From JAGLQA01 sp023135565 (lineage in GTDB: Bacteria > Acidobacteriota > Aminicenantia > UBA2199): a stretch of 42,082 nucleotides of DNA. The stretch is from contig DAOWCY010000042.1 in the NCBI GenBank assembly GCA_030639305.1, positions 1 to 42,082 of the forward strand, given 5' to 3'. Shown piece after piece: positions 14,336 through 23,262 of the stretch. The position numbers and the translations under genes are program-made. Every line of letters starts with the position of its first letter. Position 1 is the first letter of the stretch. The notes beneath the pieces were generated by a model, which saw only the letters and a list, made by a program, of their open reading frames with translations, was not told the origin of the DNA and made no database searches.

Positions 14336-16480
14336 TTGGATTTAAAGCTGGAATCCCCGGTAAAAGCGGTCAAAGGAGTAGGAGAGAAGACTGCCGGAAT
14401 ATTCGCCAAACAGGGAATAAACACGGTCTTCGATCTGCTTTTCCATTTTCCTCTCGATTACATCGACTTCTCGACCCCGGCGGATGGTATCGACCTGCAG
14501 CAGAAAAAGGTTTACCGGGTGGAGATAGAGAACTTTCGCTTATCCCGGATTTATTGGAAAAAATTAACTATACTCAATGTAAACGCTAAAATCAGCACAG
14601 GAACAGGCCCCCCAAAAAAAGAAGAAAAAATCCGCGTGGTTTTTTTCAATAAGCCCTACTTGAGCGATTTTTTCCGGGAGCGGACGGCGCCGGCGGCTGA
14701 CCCCGGGCAAGCCGGCAAAAAAACTCCCCTCGATAACGGGCTTTCAGCAAATACCGGTGAAAAGAACAGCAGCGTCTACCTATATGGGCAAATGGAAAAA
14801 AAACCGGGATTTTTCCAGTTAAGCAGCCCCATGGTTTTCAGCGGCACCGGCATGCCCGCGGTACAGCCCCTATATCACGCCATTTCTACCATAAAAAACG
14901 GCACCCTGCGGAAATTGATGGGGAATATTTTTGCTGTTTTAGAGGACGATTGCGAATGTTTACCACCCTGGATATTGGAGAAGTACGGTTTCCCCGCTAT
15001 CGCAGCCGCATTGTCGGGGATTCATTTACCGGCGCAGTATAACCCCGGGGTCATCGACAGGTTGAAGAGCAGGTTCATTTACCGGGAGTTTCTTTTTTTT
15101 CAATTGGAATTACAGTATACCCGCAATTTTTTTAAGAAAGTAAAACGGCTCAACCATTATGTTATCGACCGGAAAGTGAAGCAGTCGGTGGACGCCAACG
15201 TAGAATTTGAATTAACCGCGGACCAGGTAAAAGCCTATGCCGACATCGTCAACGATTTGAAAAGCGATTTTGCTATGCAGCGGCTTTTGCAGGGGGACGT
15301 AGGTTCCGGCAAAACCATCATCGCTTTTTTGGCGCTTTTGCTGGCCAGGGAGAACGGCTTCCAGGGAGCTTTCCTGGCACCCACGGAGATTTTGACCAAC
15401 CAACATTTCAGCAGCGCTAAGCGGTTTTTTAAGGACGCCGAAGTCGAGGTGCTCACCGGTTCTACCCCGCCCGCCGCCCGGGCCCGCATCTACGAACGTT
15501 TATTAGCAGGCGAAATAGATATTATATTCGGCACCCACTCTTTACTCAATGAGAACGTACGATTCAAGAATCTCTCTTTAGTGGTGATCGACGAGCAGCA
15601 CAGGTTCGGCGTATCCCAGCGGGCCGCCCTTTACTACAAAGGGCTTAGTGTGGACCTGCTGGTTACCACCGCCACCCCCATCCCCAGGACCATGCTGTTA
15701 TCGCTGTACAATGACCTTTCGGTTTCGCTTATCGAGACCAAACCCCGGGGCCGGCTGCCCATTATTACCAAAATAGTCGCCAACCGCGCCCGGGATGAAT
15801 TTTACCGCCGCTTAAAAGGCAAAGTGGAGCAGGGGAACAAGGTTTACATTATTCTTCCTTTGGTGGAGGAATCGGAATTTTTTGCGGAACTCAGGTCTAT
15901 CGAAAAAGAGACCCCTTATTTCAAGGAAGTGTTTGTAGGATTACCCATGGGGATTGTCTCCGGGCGCACCCCCGCGGACAGGAAAGATAAAACATTAGCC
16001 GAATTCGCCGCCGGCAAGATCGAGATACTGGTTTCTACTACGGTAATCGAAGTGGGGATAGACGTTAAAGACGCCACTATCATCGTGATCGAAGACGCCG
16101 ACCGTTATGGATTGAGTCAACTGCATCAACTGCGGGGCCGGGTAGGCAGGGGTGGGCAGCAGTCTTTTTGTTATCTTATACCCTCGGTGAATATAAGCGA
16201 AAGCGGCAAGCAGCGGCTTTTGACCACCGCCTCTACCGATGATGGTTTTAAGATCGCCGAGATCGATTTAGAGATGAGGGGTGGAGGTATTATTACCGGT
16301 CTCGAACAGTCCGGGTACCTTGATTTCAGGATCGGGGATGTAAAAAGGGACCGTGAAGTTTTTGCCGCAGCTCGCCGGGATGCTGCATCGATGTTACAGG
16401 ATGAATCTTTGTTGAACGGCCACAGCGCCCGGTTTTTAGAGCAGGTCAAGCAAAAGACGCGCAGTATAAATTTTAGTTAG
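14336..16480 (+). CDS. recG: ATP-dependent DNA helicase RecG
   Basis: 714 residues, near the usual length. RecG remodels stalled replication forks and branched DNA. Seen: N-terminal helix-hairpin region KAVKGVGEKTAGIFAKQGI, a wedge/OB domain, Walker A GDVGSGKT, DEQH box (VVIDEQHRFG), TATPIPRTM and QLRGRVGRGG. A Pro/Gly/Asn-rich stretch of about 30 residues (about 112-143) inside the wedge domain looks like a lineage-specific loop. The start is a TTG at 14336, one base after the preceding stop; no better start was found upstream. Confidence 0.95.
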   Translation: MDLKLESPVKAVKGVGEKTAGIFAKQGINTVFDLLFHFPLDYIDFSTPADGIDLQQKKVYRVEIENFRLSRIYWKKLTILNVNAKISTGTGPPKKEEKIRVVFFNKPYLSDFFRERTAPAADPGQAGKKTPLDNGLSANTGEKNSSVYLYGQMEKKPGFFQLSSPMVFSGTGMPAVQPLYHAISTIKNGTLRKLMGNIFAVLEDDCECLPPWILEKYGFPAIAAALSGIHLPAQYNPGVIDRLKSRFIYREFLFFQLELQYTRNFFKKVKRLNHYVIDRKVKQSVDANVEFELTADQVKAYADIVNDLKSDFAMQRLLQGDVGSGKTIIAFLALLLARENGFQGAFLAPTEILTNQHFSSAKRFFKDAEVEVLTGSTPPAARARIYERLLAGEIDIIFGTHSLLNENVRFKNLSLVVIDEQHRFGVSQRAALYYKGLSVDLLVTTATPIPRTMLLSLYNDLSVSLIETKPRGRLPIITKIVANRARDEFYRRLKGKVEQGNKVYIILPLVEESEFFAELRSIEKETPYFKEVFVGLPMGIVSGRTPADRKDKTLAEFAAGKIEILVSTTVIEVGIDVKDATIIVIEDADRYGLSQLHQLRGRVGRGGQQSFCYLIPSVNISESGKQRLLTTASTDDGFKIAEIDLEMRGGGIITGLEQSGYLDFRIGDVKRDREVFAAARRDAASMLQDESLLNGHSARFLEQVKQKTRSINFS

Positions 16481-16500
16481 CCCGGATTTCTCACAATATA

Positions 16501-16575
16501 TTGCCTCCGGCGGGCAGGGGGCTCTTTTGAAAAACCGCCCCCTGCACCCCCACAAAACTTTTGTTTAGCGATGAG
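16501..16575 (-). repeat. Dispersed hairpin repeat, type III copy
   Basis: Inverted copy of the GGAGGCAA family just after recG. The central stem is CAGGGGGC/GCCCCCTG around TCTTTTGAAAAACC. It matches the copy at 7354-7420 in structure and partly in sequence, and may also end recG transcripts. Confidence 0.75.
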
Positions 16576-16599
16576 TGTTTTTGCTATGGGAAGAGTGTC

Positions 16600-16812
16600 T
16601 TATCGGTTTCCCGTGCTGCGGGGAAGTTTGAAATCGCACTTCCTGTTGAACTTGAGGGAGAAAGCGCATTCACCGGTAAAAGCTGAGATCAAAGTGATTA
16701 CCCCCACGGCGCCCAACCAGCTTTTATAGTAGAAACCTAAGCCGATCAAGGCCAATGACAATAATATCCTGATATATTTTATGATTGGGTTGGAATTACA
16801 TTTCGTTTTCAT
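16600..16812 (-). CDS. DUF2892-like small membrane protein
   Basis: 70 residues from the ATG at 16812 (a TTG at 16830 would add six residues). Two hydrophobic segments (ILLSLALIGLGFYYKSWLGAVGVITLISA), with a short basic tail, and the CAFSLKF region resemble the DUF2892 inner-membrane proteins often fused to or near rhodanese domains. Function unknown. It is convergent with recG across the repeat at 16501-16575. Confidence 0.65.
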   Translation of the reverse strand: MKTKCNSNPIIKYIRILLSLALIGLGFYYKSWLGAVGVITLISAFTGECAFSLKFNRKCDFKLPRSTGNR

Positions 16813-16871
16813 ATCGTTATTATAAAACAATATTTGAGTTTTGGCAAGTTCGATTTTTGTAAGTGCCGGAA

Positions 16872-17264
16872 TTACTCGTAATCCCAGGGCTCTTTTAAAA
16901 GGTCGATGTCGCGGCGCTCTTTTTTGGTAGGACGGCCCGCACCTCTTTCTCGCAGGGCGAAAGGGTTAGTGCGGATAGCTCTCAGTTTCTCGAACTCTTC
17001 CAGCGGCGTGGTTTCTTCTACCATTTCCGCCGCGATTTTGGCCGACACCCGTTTTTGTATTAAGCCTGTAACTTTGAAAGTGCGGGTAATAGGTCCGCTT
17101 TTCACTTCTACTATTTCGTCTATTTTGACCGTATGGGAAGGTTTCACTGCTGCGCCGTTTATGGTGATTTTGTTTTTTTGGCAGGCGTTCGCGGCCTGGC
17201 TGCGGGTTTTAAAGATTCTCACCGCATGGAGCCATTGGTCTATACGCACTTTATTTTTTTTCAT
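16872..17264 (-). CDS. S4-domain RNA-binding protein, Hsp15 (HslR) type
   Basis: 130 residues. The N-terminal S4 domain is clear (VRIDQWLHAVRIFKTRSQAA, then ITINGAAVKPSHTVKIDEIVEV). The C-terminal RERGAGRPTKKERRDID tail is typical of the Hsp15 family, which binds stalled 50S subunits carrying nascent chain. Length fits. The gene is transcribed divergently from the Uma2 pair. No operon partner is evident beyond the DUF2892 gene 60 bases downstream. Confidence 0.85.
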   Translation of the reverse strand: MKKNKVRIDQWLHAVRIFKTRSQAANACQKNKITINGAAVKPSHTVKIDEIVEVKSGPITRTFKVTGLIQKRVSAKIAAEMVEETTPLEEFEKLRAIRTNPFALRERGAGRPTKKERRDIDLLKEPWDYE

Positions 17265-17331
17265 AGTTAATATCCCGTGGATTTAATCTTCTATTGTAAC
17301 ATAAGAAAAGGTGTCTTGCCAGGATAGTATG

Positions 17332-17361
17332 TTGATAAAACCGGTTTATTAATGGTATAAT
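17332..17361 (+). promoter_or_regulatory. Promoter of the Uma2 gene pair
   Basis: TTGATA (17332-17337), an 18-base spacer and TATAAT (17356-17361), 26 bases before the first Uma2 start codon. Confidence 0.65.
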
Positions 17362-17387
17362 ATACCTGGAAAATAAAAGGAGTTAAT

Positions 17388-17939
17388 ATGGGATTACCGG
17401 CTTTGCAAATCGAAGATTTACCGCATTATACCTACGATGACTACGTGAACTGGGAAGGGCGCTGGGAACTCATCCACGGCATTCCCTACGCCATGGCGCC
17501 GGCTCCGGCGATCAGGCACCAGGAGATCAGTGGAGAAATCGCCGTACAGTTGCACAAGTTATTAGCACACTGCAAGCTGTGTAAACCTTTGCTGCCGGTG
17601 GATTGGCAAATCGCGGAAGACACTATCGTCCAGCCCGATAACCTGGTGGTGTGCGGCGAGAATATCGAAGGTAAAAAACTAACCATAACACCGGTTTTGG
17701 TGTTTGAAATCCTTTCGCCGTCTACCGGGCGTAAGGATCGTGTGTTGAAATACCGCCTTTACCGGGAAGCGGGGGTTAAGTATTTTTGTATCGTTAATCC
17801 CGAAATCAAAAGCGCCGAAGCGTTTACGTTGAAAAGCAGCGAATATGAGAAAACAGAAGATTTCCAGGATGGGAAAGTGACTTTCGATTTGGGACCATGT
17901 AAGATCGCTTTCGATTTTAACGAGATTTTCAAAAAATAA
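17388..17939 (+). CDS. Uma2-family (DUF820) nuclease-like protein, copy 1
   Basis: 183 residues. Uma2 proteins have a PD-(D/E)XK fold, are common in multicopy genomes, and their biological role is unclear. Seen: QPDNLVV (catalytic Asp), LVFEILSPST (Glu), then GRKDRVLKYRLYREAGVKYFCIV, the family signature. Ribosome site AAAAGGAG is eight bases before the ATG. The next gene is a recent tandem duplicate with the same ribosome-site context, 11 bases downstream. Confidence 0.85.
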   Translation: MGLPALQIEDLPHYTYDDYVNWEGRWELIHGIPYAMAPAPAIRHQEISGEIAVQLHKLLAHCKLCKPLLPVDWQIAEDTIVQPDNLVVCGENIEGKKLTITPVLVFEILSPSTGRKDRVLKYRLYREAGVKYFCIVNPEIKSAEAFTLKSSEYEKTEDFQDGKVTFDLGPCKIAFDFNEIFKK

Positions 17940-17950
17940 AAGGAGTTAAT

Positions 17951-18508
17951 ATGGGCCTACCGGCTTTACAAATCGAAGATTTACCGCATTATACCTACGA
18001 TGACTACGTGAACTGGGAAGGACGCTGGGAGCTCATCCACGGCATTCCCTACGCCATGGTTCCTGCGCCAAGGAAAAAACACCAACGAATAAGTCATAAG
18101 ATCGCCTTCCAGTTGGAAAGCCTGTTGGAAAATTGCCCCCGCTGCGACGCCTATCTACCGGTGGATTGGCAGATCGCTGAAGATACAGTCGTTCAGCCTG
18201 ATAATCTCGTAGTGTGTGACGAAAGCATCGAAGGAGAAAAACTCGAAGAGACACCTGTATTGGTTTTTGAAATCCTTTCGCCGTCTACAGGACGCAAGGA
18301 TCGTGTGTTGAAATACCGCCTTTACCGGGAAGCAGGGGTTAAGTATTTTTGCATCGTTGATCCTGAAACCAAAAGCGCCGACGTGTTTACGTTGAAAAGC
18401 AGCGAATATGAAAAAACTGAAGATTTTCAAGACGGGAAAGTGATTTTTGATTTAGGGCCATGTAAGATCGCCTTCGATTTTAACGAGATTTTCACCGATG
18501 CTTCGTGA
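17951..18508 (+). CDS. Uma2-family (DUF820) nuclease-like protein, copy 2
   Basis: 185 residues, tandem paralogue of the preceding gene. The first 36 residues and most of the last 80 are identical or nearly so, but residues of about 37-68 and 88-100 differ strongly. This mosaic suggests duplication followed by diversification of a substrate-facing part, or gene conversion of the ends. The catalytic motifs (QPDNLVV, FEILSPST, RKDRVLKYRLYREAG) are intact. The upstream AAAAGGAGTTAATATGGG is copied from gene 1. Co-transcription is near certain. Confidence 0.85.
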   Translation: MGLPALQIEDLPHYTYDDYVNWEGRWELIHGIPYAMVPAPRKKHQRISHKIAFQLESLLENCPRCDAYLPVDWQIAEDTVVQPDNLVVCDESIEGEKLEETPVLVFEILSPSTGRKDRVLKYRLYREAGVKYFCIVDPETKSADVFTLKSSEYEKTEDFQDGKVIFDLGPCKIAFDFNEIFTDAS

Positions 18509-18564
18509 AATTTTGCTAAAAAAACTTTTTGTAAACGTGGTCGAAGATGCTGGAACCAGGCCCC

Positions 18565-18589
18565 TTATGGGCTGCGGGCACGCGCCCGC
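18565..18589 (+). repeat. TATAGGCTG-type hairpin module, diverged stem
   Basis: TTATGGGCT followed by GCGGGC-ACGC-GCCCGC. It has the flank and layout of the modules at 7322 and 10270 but a different, fully compensated stem. Confidence 0.6.
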
Positions 18590-18622
18590 TTTTCAAAGAA
18601 TAAGGAAGCTTTTTAGGAGAAG

Positions 18623-18775
18623 ATGATGCCGGTTAATCCAAAGATAATGAAAATGGGCGGCAGGCACAGTATGCTCTGCGTATGCCCGCACTGTGGTGAC
18701 ATGGGTAAAGAGGAAAGGGGACAGGCAAAAGAACAGCACTGCGGTTCTGGCTTCCCCGGCCTCTGCTGCTTTTGA
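18623..18775 (+). CDS. Small Cys-rich ORF (49-50 aa)
   Basis: A short frame with a ribosome site (GGAG at 18616-18619) and two adjacent ATGs; the second, at 18626, has the better spacing. The product has six cysteines: LCVCPHCGDM in the middle, then QHCGSG, and it ends in GLCCF. It could be a small zinc-binding protein or a Cys-rich precursor peptide; no family is recognised. The beta-propeller gene and a truncated RiPP-recognition-like gene follow on the same strand, which makes the peptide interpretation worth noting. Real translation is unproven. Confidence 0.35.
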   Translation: MMPVNPKIMKMGGRHSMLCVCPHCGDMGKEERGQAKEQHCGSGFPGLCCF

Positions 18776-18845
18776 CGCGGAGCGGTTTATCGGGTACCCG
18801 CGCCGTGGGCTTTGAATTATCAAACAAAAATTAGATGGAGTTAAG

Positions 18846-20009
18846 ATGAACGTAAGACAAAGAAGATTTCCCCTTAAAACATTATGGGAGCAAAAAAAAA
18901 AAATAGTTGTAATATTTGGCCTTATAAACCTTCTATCTTTGCAAATTTCCGGTAGTCCAAAATTTGTCCGCAATACCCTGCCGGAAATCGATGCTTGCGA
19001 AGGCAAAATCAAACTAACTTTGACCAGGATATGGGGAGACGATCAAACAGAGGATGAAAATCAATTCTTCCGTTTCCCCATGGACATAAAAATTAACAAG
19101 AAAAATTCCGTATATATCGTCGATTCAGGGAATAACCGAGTGCAGGTGTTCGACAGGAACGGTGTATTTAAACAATCCATCGGTCGGGTTGGACAGGGAC
19201 CGGGCGACCTGCTGACACCGGGAGCCGTTGACTTTGATACAGTCGGTAATCTTTTTACGGCAGACCACGGCAATTATCGTATCCAGGTCTTTGACCCACA
19301 GGGCAAATATCTCGACAGCTTTAAAACCGTGGGCGCACAACCCACTTATATCGCTTTGACCGGGAAAGACGAAATAGCCTTATACAGCTATGAAAAATCA
19401 TGTAAGTCCGGGCATTTGCTCACATTATACGCTCCGGAAGGAAAGGTATTAAAAGAAATCGGGAAATTCTTCGAACGTCCCAAATCTAAAGTAAATACTG
19501 AAGGTATTTTCTTTACGATAGATCAAAATGATAGTTTTTATGTCTCTTTTTGTGCCACTCCCTGTTATATCAAATATTCATACGATGGTAATCCCGGACT
19601 TATCGTTACTTTTGATATGCCGTTTAAAACCCCCTATGTGGAGTTAAGCGAGTCGAAAAAAAATATCAAAGTCACCGGCGAACATAACGAGAGGGTATCC
19701 TCAGGAATAGCCATCGACCGAACCGGAAAATTTTATCTTGCGGCCTCCACCAGACCTATGAAAAAAAAGGAAAATTTTTTCCTGGTAAGCGACGGTAATG
19801 GAACGATGCGTAGATACCCGAAAGGCCCCTACCCGGATAGCACGGACCGGTTTCGTCTCCTCGTTTTTTCTCCTGCGGGTAAAATTATTGCGGCCGGGAA
19901 GTTAAATGTTTTTTGTGACGCTATATATGTCCATGAAAAAAGCCTGTTCATATTAGACACTTATATGGGCATGAAGATATATGAATACCGGGTAAGCTTC
20001 GGCAGCTAA
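18846..20009 (+). CDS. 6-bladed beta-propeller (NHL-type) protein
   Basis: 387 residues. An N-terminal hydrophobic stretch (about 19-36) suggests export. Repeats of NHL/6-bladed propeller type follow: YIVDSGNNRVQVFDRNGVFKQSIG near 90-113, FTADHGNYRIQVFDPQGKYL near 138-157, and later blades ending KIYEYRVSFGS. Such proteins bind ligands or partner proteins on the propeller face; many are extracellular or periplasmic. GGAG lies five bases before the ATG. The next gene starts immediately after its stop codon (20010), indicating one operon. Substrate unknown. Confidence 0.75.
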   Translation: MNVRQRRFPLKTLWEQKKKIVVIFGLINLLSLQISGSPKFVRNTLPEIDACEGKIKLTLTRIWGDDQTEDENQFFRFPMDIKINKKNSVYIVDSGNNRVQVFDRNGVFKQSIGRVGQGPGDLLTPGAVDFDTVGNLFTADHGNYRIQVFDPQGKYLDSFKTVGAQPTYIALTGKDEIALYSYEKSCKSGHLLTLYAPEGKVLKEIGKFFERPKSKVNTEGIFFTIDQNDSFYVSFCATPCYIKYSYDGNPGLIVTFDMPFKTPYVELSESKKNIKVTGEHNERVSSGIAIDRTGKFYLAASTRPMKKKENFFLVSDGNGTMRRYPKGPYPDSTDRFRLLVFSPAGKIIAAGKLNVFCDAIYVHEKSLFILDTYMGMKIYEYRVSFGS

Positions 20010-20222
20010 ATGTCTACAGGAAAAAAAATCCCGGACCTGCGCCGGCCTTTTGTTAAAAAATTCAAAACGAAAAGATATAACTATATTTATGATGTTAACA
20101 GTAATGAAATAATCAAGGCAAACCAAGTCATATATGATATTATCGAAGAAACCGGGAATAACGATGTTGGTTTTATCGTTAAAAAAATCGGTCATAAATA
20201 TAAAGCCGGAGGATATTTTTAG
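20010..20222 (+). pseudogene. Truncated PqqD/RiPP-recognition-like N-terminus
   Basis: 70 residues. KRYNYIYDVNSNEIIKANQ, followed by IYDIIEETG and VKKIGHKYK, resembles the N-terminal PqqD-like recognition region of SPASM radical-SAM peptide maturases, which are normally 400 or more residues. Here the frame stops at 20222, 17 bases before an inverted dispersed repeat (20240-20362), and no radical-SAM CxxxCxxC region is seen nearby. It is probably a maturase remnant; a stand-alone recognition protein is the alternative. It abuts the beta-propeller gene with no gap. The family assignment is by eye and tentative. Confidence 0.45.
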
Positions 20223-20239
20223 CCTACCATGAAATTACT

Positions 20240-20362
20240 TTGCCTTCGGCGACCCTGCCGGGGGCCAAACTTTTGAAAAAGTTTGATCAAAACTTCTAAT
20301 AGTTGAGAATCAAAAACGCTACTTGCTGCGAAGCGGCTCAACGCCCCCCCACGCGAGTGGGG
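20240..20362 (-). repeat. Dispersed hairpin repeat, type I copy (inverted)
   Basis: Inverted full-length copy with the long arm (AGCGTTTTTGATTCTCAACT on the minus strand), the AAACTTTT/AAAAGTTT palindrome and the GCC-rich hairpin. Apart from this repeat and the promoter at 20440-20468, the 20223-20581 gap holds nothing recognisable. Confidence 0.8.
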
Positions 20363-20439
20363 TTTGTTTAATTTCATTCGTTTCCGGGTGAGGCTCGCAT
20401 CATGATTGAGTGTCCCTTTTTCTTCAAAACTTTTTTTTC

Positions 20440-20468
20440 TTGATTGATCTTCACCGTTGTGGTATAAC
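20440..20468 (+). promoter_or_regulatory. Probable ggt promoter
   Basis: TTGATT (20440-20445), a 17-base spacer and TATAAC (20463-20468), leaving a leader of about 105 bases before the ggt start. Confidence 0.5.
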
Positions 20469-20581
20469 TTTTTTTCAGGACTAAACTTGAAAAAAAACCT
20501 GACAGTGTTAATTTGAATGATGTAAAACATGCTGACTATCAGCGCCATGTAATGGCATAAAAAGCTCTCGAGGAGTAATAA

Positions 20582-22291
20582 ATGAACAAATTCGACAAAT
20601 TATTTTTTTTATTCGTTTTCTTTGTGTTGTGTTTTAGTATAGCACTATTTTCTGCCGACCGCGTCACCGGCAAAATGTTCGCTACCCGGTCGGAGGTAAT
20701 CGCAAACCACGGCATGGTGGCCACCAGCCAACCCCTGGCTGCCCAGATCGGTATCGACATCCTGAAAAAAGGCGGTAATGCGGTGGATGCGGCTATTGCG
20801 GTTAACGCCGCTTTAGGGTTGATGGAACCGACCAGTAACGGCATCGGCGGCGACCTTTTCGCTATCGTGTGGGACAGCAAAACCAAAAAACTCTACGGTC
20901 TGAATTCCAGCGGCCCTTCGCCTAAAGCTCTAACCTTAGCATATTTTAAGAAAAAGGGCCTCAAAAGAGTGCCCTACTACGGCCCTCTGCCCTGGAGCGT
21001 GCCGGGCTGCGTGGACGGCTGGTTCGAACTGCATAAAAAATTCGGTAAACTGCCGATGAAAACCATCCTAACCCCGGCTATCTCTTATGCAAAAGGAGGC
21101 TTCCCCCTATCGGAATTGATCTCCTACTACTGGCAGGTGTCGGTCAAAAGACACAAAAAGTATGAAAATTTCCAAAAACTCTACGCACCGGGCGGGAAAC
21201 TGCTGCAAAAAGGCGATATTTTCAAAAACCCGGAACTGGCAAAAACCCTGGCTCTGATTGCCAAAAAAGGCCGCGACGCTTTCTATAAAGGCGAGATTGC
21301 CCGCACTATAGTCAAGTATTCGGAACGAGTGGGCGGATTTTTCCAGTACGAAGATTTTGCCGACTACCAGGCCGAATGGGTGCAGCCTCTGGCGGCCAAT
21401 TACAAAGGTTACGATGTCTGGGAACTGCCGCCCAACGGCCAGGGTATCGCGGTTTTACAGATGCTTAATATGCTGAAAAACATCGACATGAAATCCATGG
21501 GCCACAACTCGGCCCAATACCTGCACACCCTGATCGAGGTCAAAAAGATAGTTTACGAAGATAGGGCCAGGTTCTACGCGGACCAGAAATTCGTTAAACT
21601 ACCCTTGAAAAAGCTGCTCTCCCCTGAGTACGCGGAGGAACGGCTGCAACTTTTTAACCCGGAGAAAGCGCTGCGGGAAATCCCCTATAACGATGCAAAA
21701 ATCGAAAAAGGCGACACCATTTACCTGACCGTAGTCGATAAAGACGGTAATGCCGTATCTTTAATCCAGAGTAATTATGCCGGTTTCGGTTCCGGCATGG
21801 TGCCGGACGGTTTAGGCTTCTGCTTGCAGGACAGGGGTGCTCTTTTCAGCCTGGAAGAAGGTCACCTTAATGTGCTCGAACCGGGCAAAAGGCCCTTTCA
21901 CACCATCATACCGGCCATGGTCACTAAAGACGGCAAGCCGGTATTTTCTTTCGGTGTCATGGGCGGGGCCATGCAGCCCCAGGGTCACGTCCAGGTGCTG
22001 TTGAACATCCTGGAATTCGACATGAACATCCAGGAGGCCGGAGATGCGCCCCGGTTCAGGCATACCGGTTCTTCCCAGCCTGATTACGGGGTCATGAAAG
22101 ACGGCGGCACGGTTTATTTGGAGGCCGGGATTTCCGCCCAGGTGATCAAAGACCTTCTTTTAAAAGGCCATAATATTTCCAAAACCCGCGGTGGTTTCGG
22201 CGGTTACCAGGGAATCTGGATCGACGCTGAAAGAGGAATACTTATCGGGGCCAGCGAATCGCGTAAAGACGGCTGTGCCATCGGCTACTAA
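20582..22291 (+). CDS. ggt: Gamma-glutamyltransferase
   Basis: 569 residues, normal length. The enzyme cleaves gamma-glutamyl bonds of glutathione and related compounds, usually in the periplasm. Seen: signal peptide (about 1-24), then VATSQPLAAQIGIDILKKGG and NAVDAAIAV near 46-75. The autoprocessing site is KGDTIYLTVVD: T379 would become the N-terminal nucleophile of the small subunit. It is slightly unusual, with Ile-Tyr where many homologues have Thr-His. SNYAGFGSGMVPDGLGF and PGKRPFHTIIPAMV follow as expected. AGGAG lies six bases before the ATG. Confidence 0.93.
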   Translation: MNKFDKLFFLFVFFVLCFSIALFSADRVTGKMFATRSEVIANHGMVATSQPLAAQIGIDILKKGGNAVDAAIAVNAALGLMEPTSNGIGGDLFAIVWDSKTKKLYGLNSSGPSPKALTLAYFKKKGLKRVPYYGPLPWSVPGCVDGWFELHKKFGKLPMKTILTPAISYAKGGFPLSELISYYWQVSVKRHKKYENFQKLYAPGGKLLQKGDIFKNPELAKTLALIAKKGRDAFYKGEIARTIVKYSERVGGFFQYEDFADYQAEWVQPLAANYKGYDVWELPPNGQGIAVLQMLNMLKNIDMKSMGHNSAQYLHTLIEVKKIVYEDRARFYADQKFVKLPLKKLLSPEYAEERLQLFNPEKALREIPYNDAKIEKGDTIYLTVVDKDGNAVSLIQSNYAGFGSGMVPDGLGFCLQDRGALFSLEEGHLNVLEPGKRPFHTIIPAMVTKDGKPVFSFGVMGGAMQPQGHVQVLLNILEFDMNIQEAGDAPRFRHTGSSQPDYGVMKDGGTVYLEAGISAQVIKDLLLKGHNISKTRGGFGGYQGIWIDAERGILIGASESRKDGCAIGY

Positions 22292-22294
22292 CCC

Positions 22295-22423
22295 CCCGGC
22301 CCCGCGGCGCGGGGAGCCTATAAGGGGCTTTCCTCGAATCAGGAAAGCTTCTCGCTTTTTTAAACAAAAGTTTTGTTCAAACTTTTTCAAAAGTTTGGCC
22401 CCCGGCAGGGCCGCCGGAGGCAA
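22295..22423 (+). repeat. Dispersed hairpin repeat, type I copy
   Basis: CCCCGCGGCGCGGGG hairpin and AGCCTATAAGG at 22300-22325, then a typical type I copy (22364-22423) ending GCCGCCGGAGGCAA, 17 bases before the methyltransferase gene. Confidence 0.8.
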
Positions 22424-22439
22424 GTAATCGGATGATAAC

Positions 22440-23201
22440 ATGATATATAGAATAACATCTCGATCGAATCAAAAAGTAAAAGAACTGCTAAAAGAGAGAG
22501 ACAGGGACGACTGTTTTATTTTTGAAGGTGAAAAGTTAGTCAGGGACATCTTGAAGCGGGATATGGAAACCTGGAAACTGATAGTCAACAGTAAAAAAGA
22601 AGACGAATTAGACATTTCGGGAAAAACCATCCATGAGACCTGGTATGTTAATGAAACTGTGCTCAAGAAAATCTCGTCTTTGAAAGATACTCCCGATTTT
22701 ATCGCTGTGTTAAAAATAAAAAAACGCAGAGTTAACCTGAACAAAGACAGGATCATCGTTGTGTTGGATAATGTCCAGGACCCGGGCAATGCCGGTAGTA
22801 TTTTCAGGTGCGCCGCCGCCTTCGGCATCGACTCCATTGCCCTGACCGGCGCCTGTGTCAAACCCAACAACCCCCGTTTTTTAAGAGCAGCCCAGGCGTC
22901 CTTTTTCGAGGTGGATTTCCAGGGATTTGCGGATATCGACACCCTGATAAAAAAAGCGACGGCGAAAAATTATAATATTTATTTAACCTCTTCCAGGTCG
23001 ATGAAACGCTCAACCGTGCCGGGCGAGGTAAAGTTCCCCTGCCTGCTGGTTTTCGGCAATGAGGGGCAGGGTTTGGATGAGGAGTTGTTTACCCGCTTCC
23101 CGGCGTTGACTATTCCCCAGGAAAAGAGTGTAGAATCGCTGAATGTGGGTGTCAGCGCCTGCATCATCATGTACGAGATGACGAAAGAAGATATAAGGTG
23201 A
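22440..23201 (+). CDS. TrmH/SpoU-family RNA 2'-O-methyltransferase
   Basis: 253 residues. Family motifs are clear: LDNVQDPGNAGSIFRCAAAFG (motif 1), LVFGNEGQGLDEELF (motif 2) and IPQEKSVESLNVGVSACIIMYE (motif 3, with the SAM-binding knot). The N-terminal 100 residues are the substrate-binding L30e-like part (FEGEKLVRDIL). It methylates a ribose in rRNA or tRNA; the exact site cannot be told from sequence. The ATG follows a dispersed repeat with only weak ribosome-site signal. Confidence 0.9.
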   Translation: MIYRITSRSNQKVKELLKERDRDDCFIFEGEKLVRDILKRDMETWKLIVNSKKEDELDISGKTIHETWYVNETVLKKISSLKDTPDFIAVLKIKKRRVNLNKDRIIVVLDNVQDPGNAGSIFRCAAAFGIDSIALTGACVKPNNPRFLRAAQASFFEVDFQGFADIDTLIKKATAKNYNIYLTSSRSMKRSTVPGEVKFPCLLVFGNEGQGLDEELFTRFPALTIPQEKSVESLNVGVSACIIMYEMTKEDIR

Positions 23202-23262
23202 GTTATAACTCAGCTCTTTCGAGCGCCTCTCATCGTTCATAATTCATAGTTCATAACTCAGT

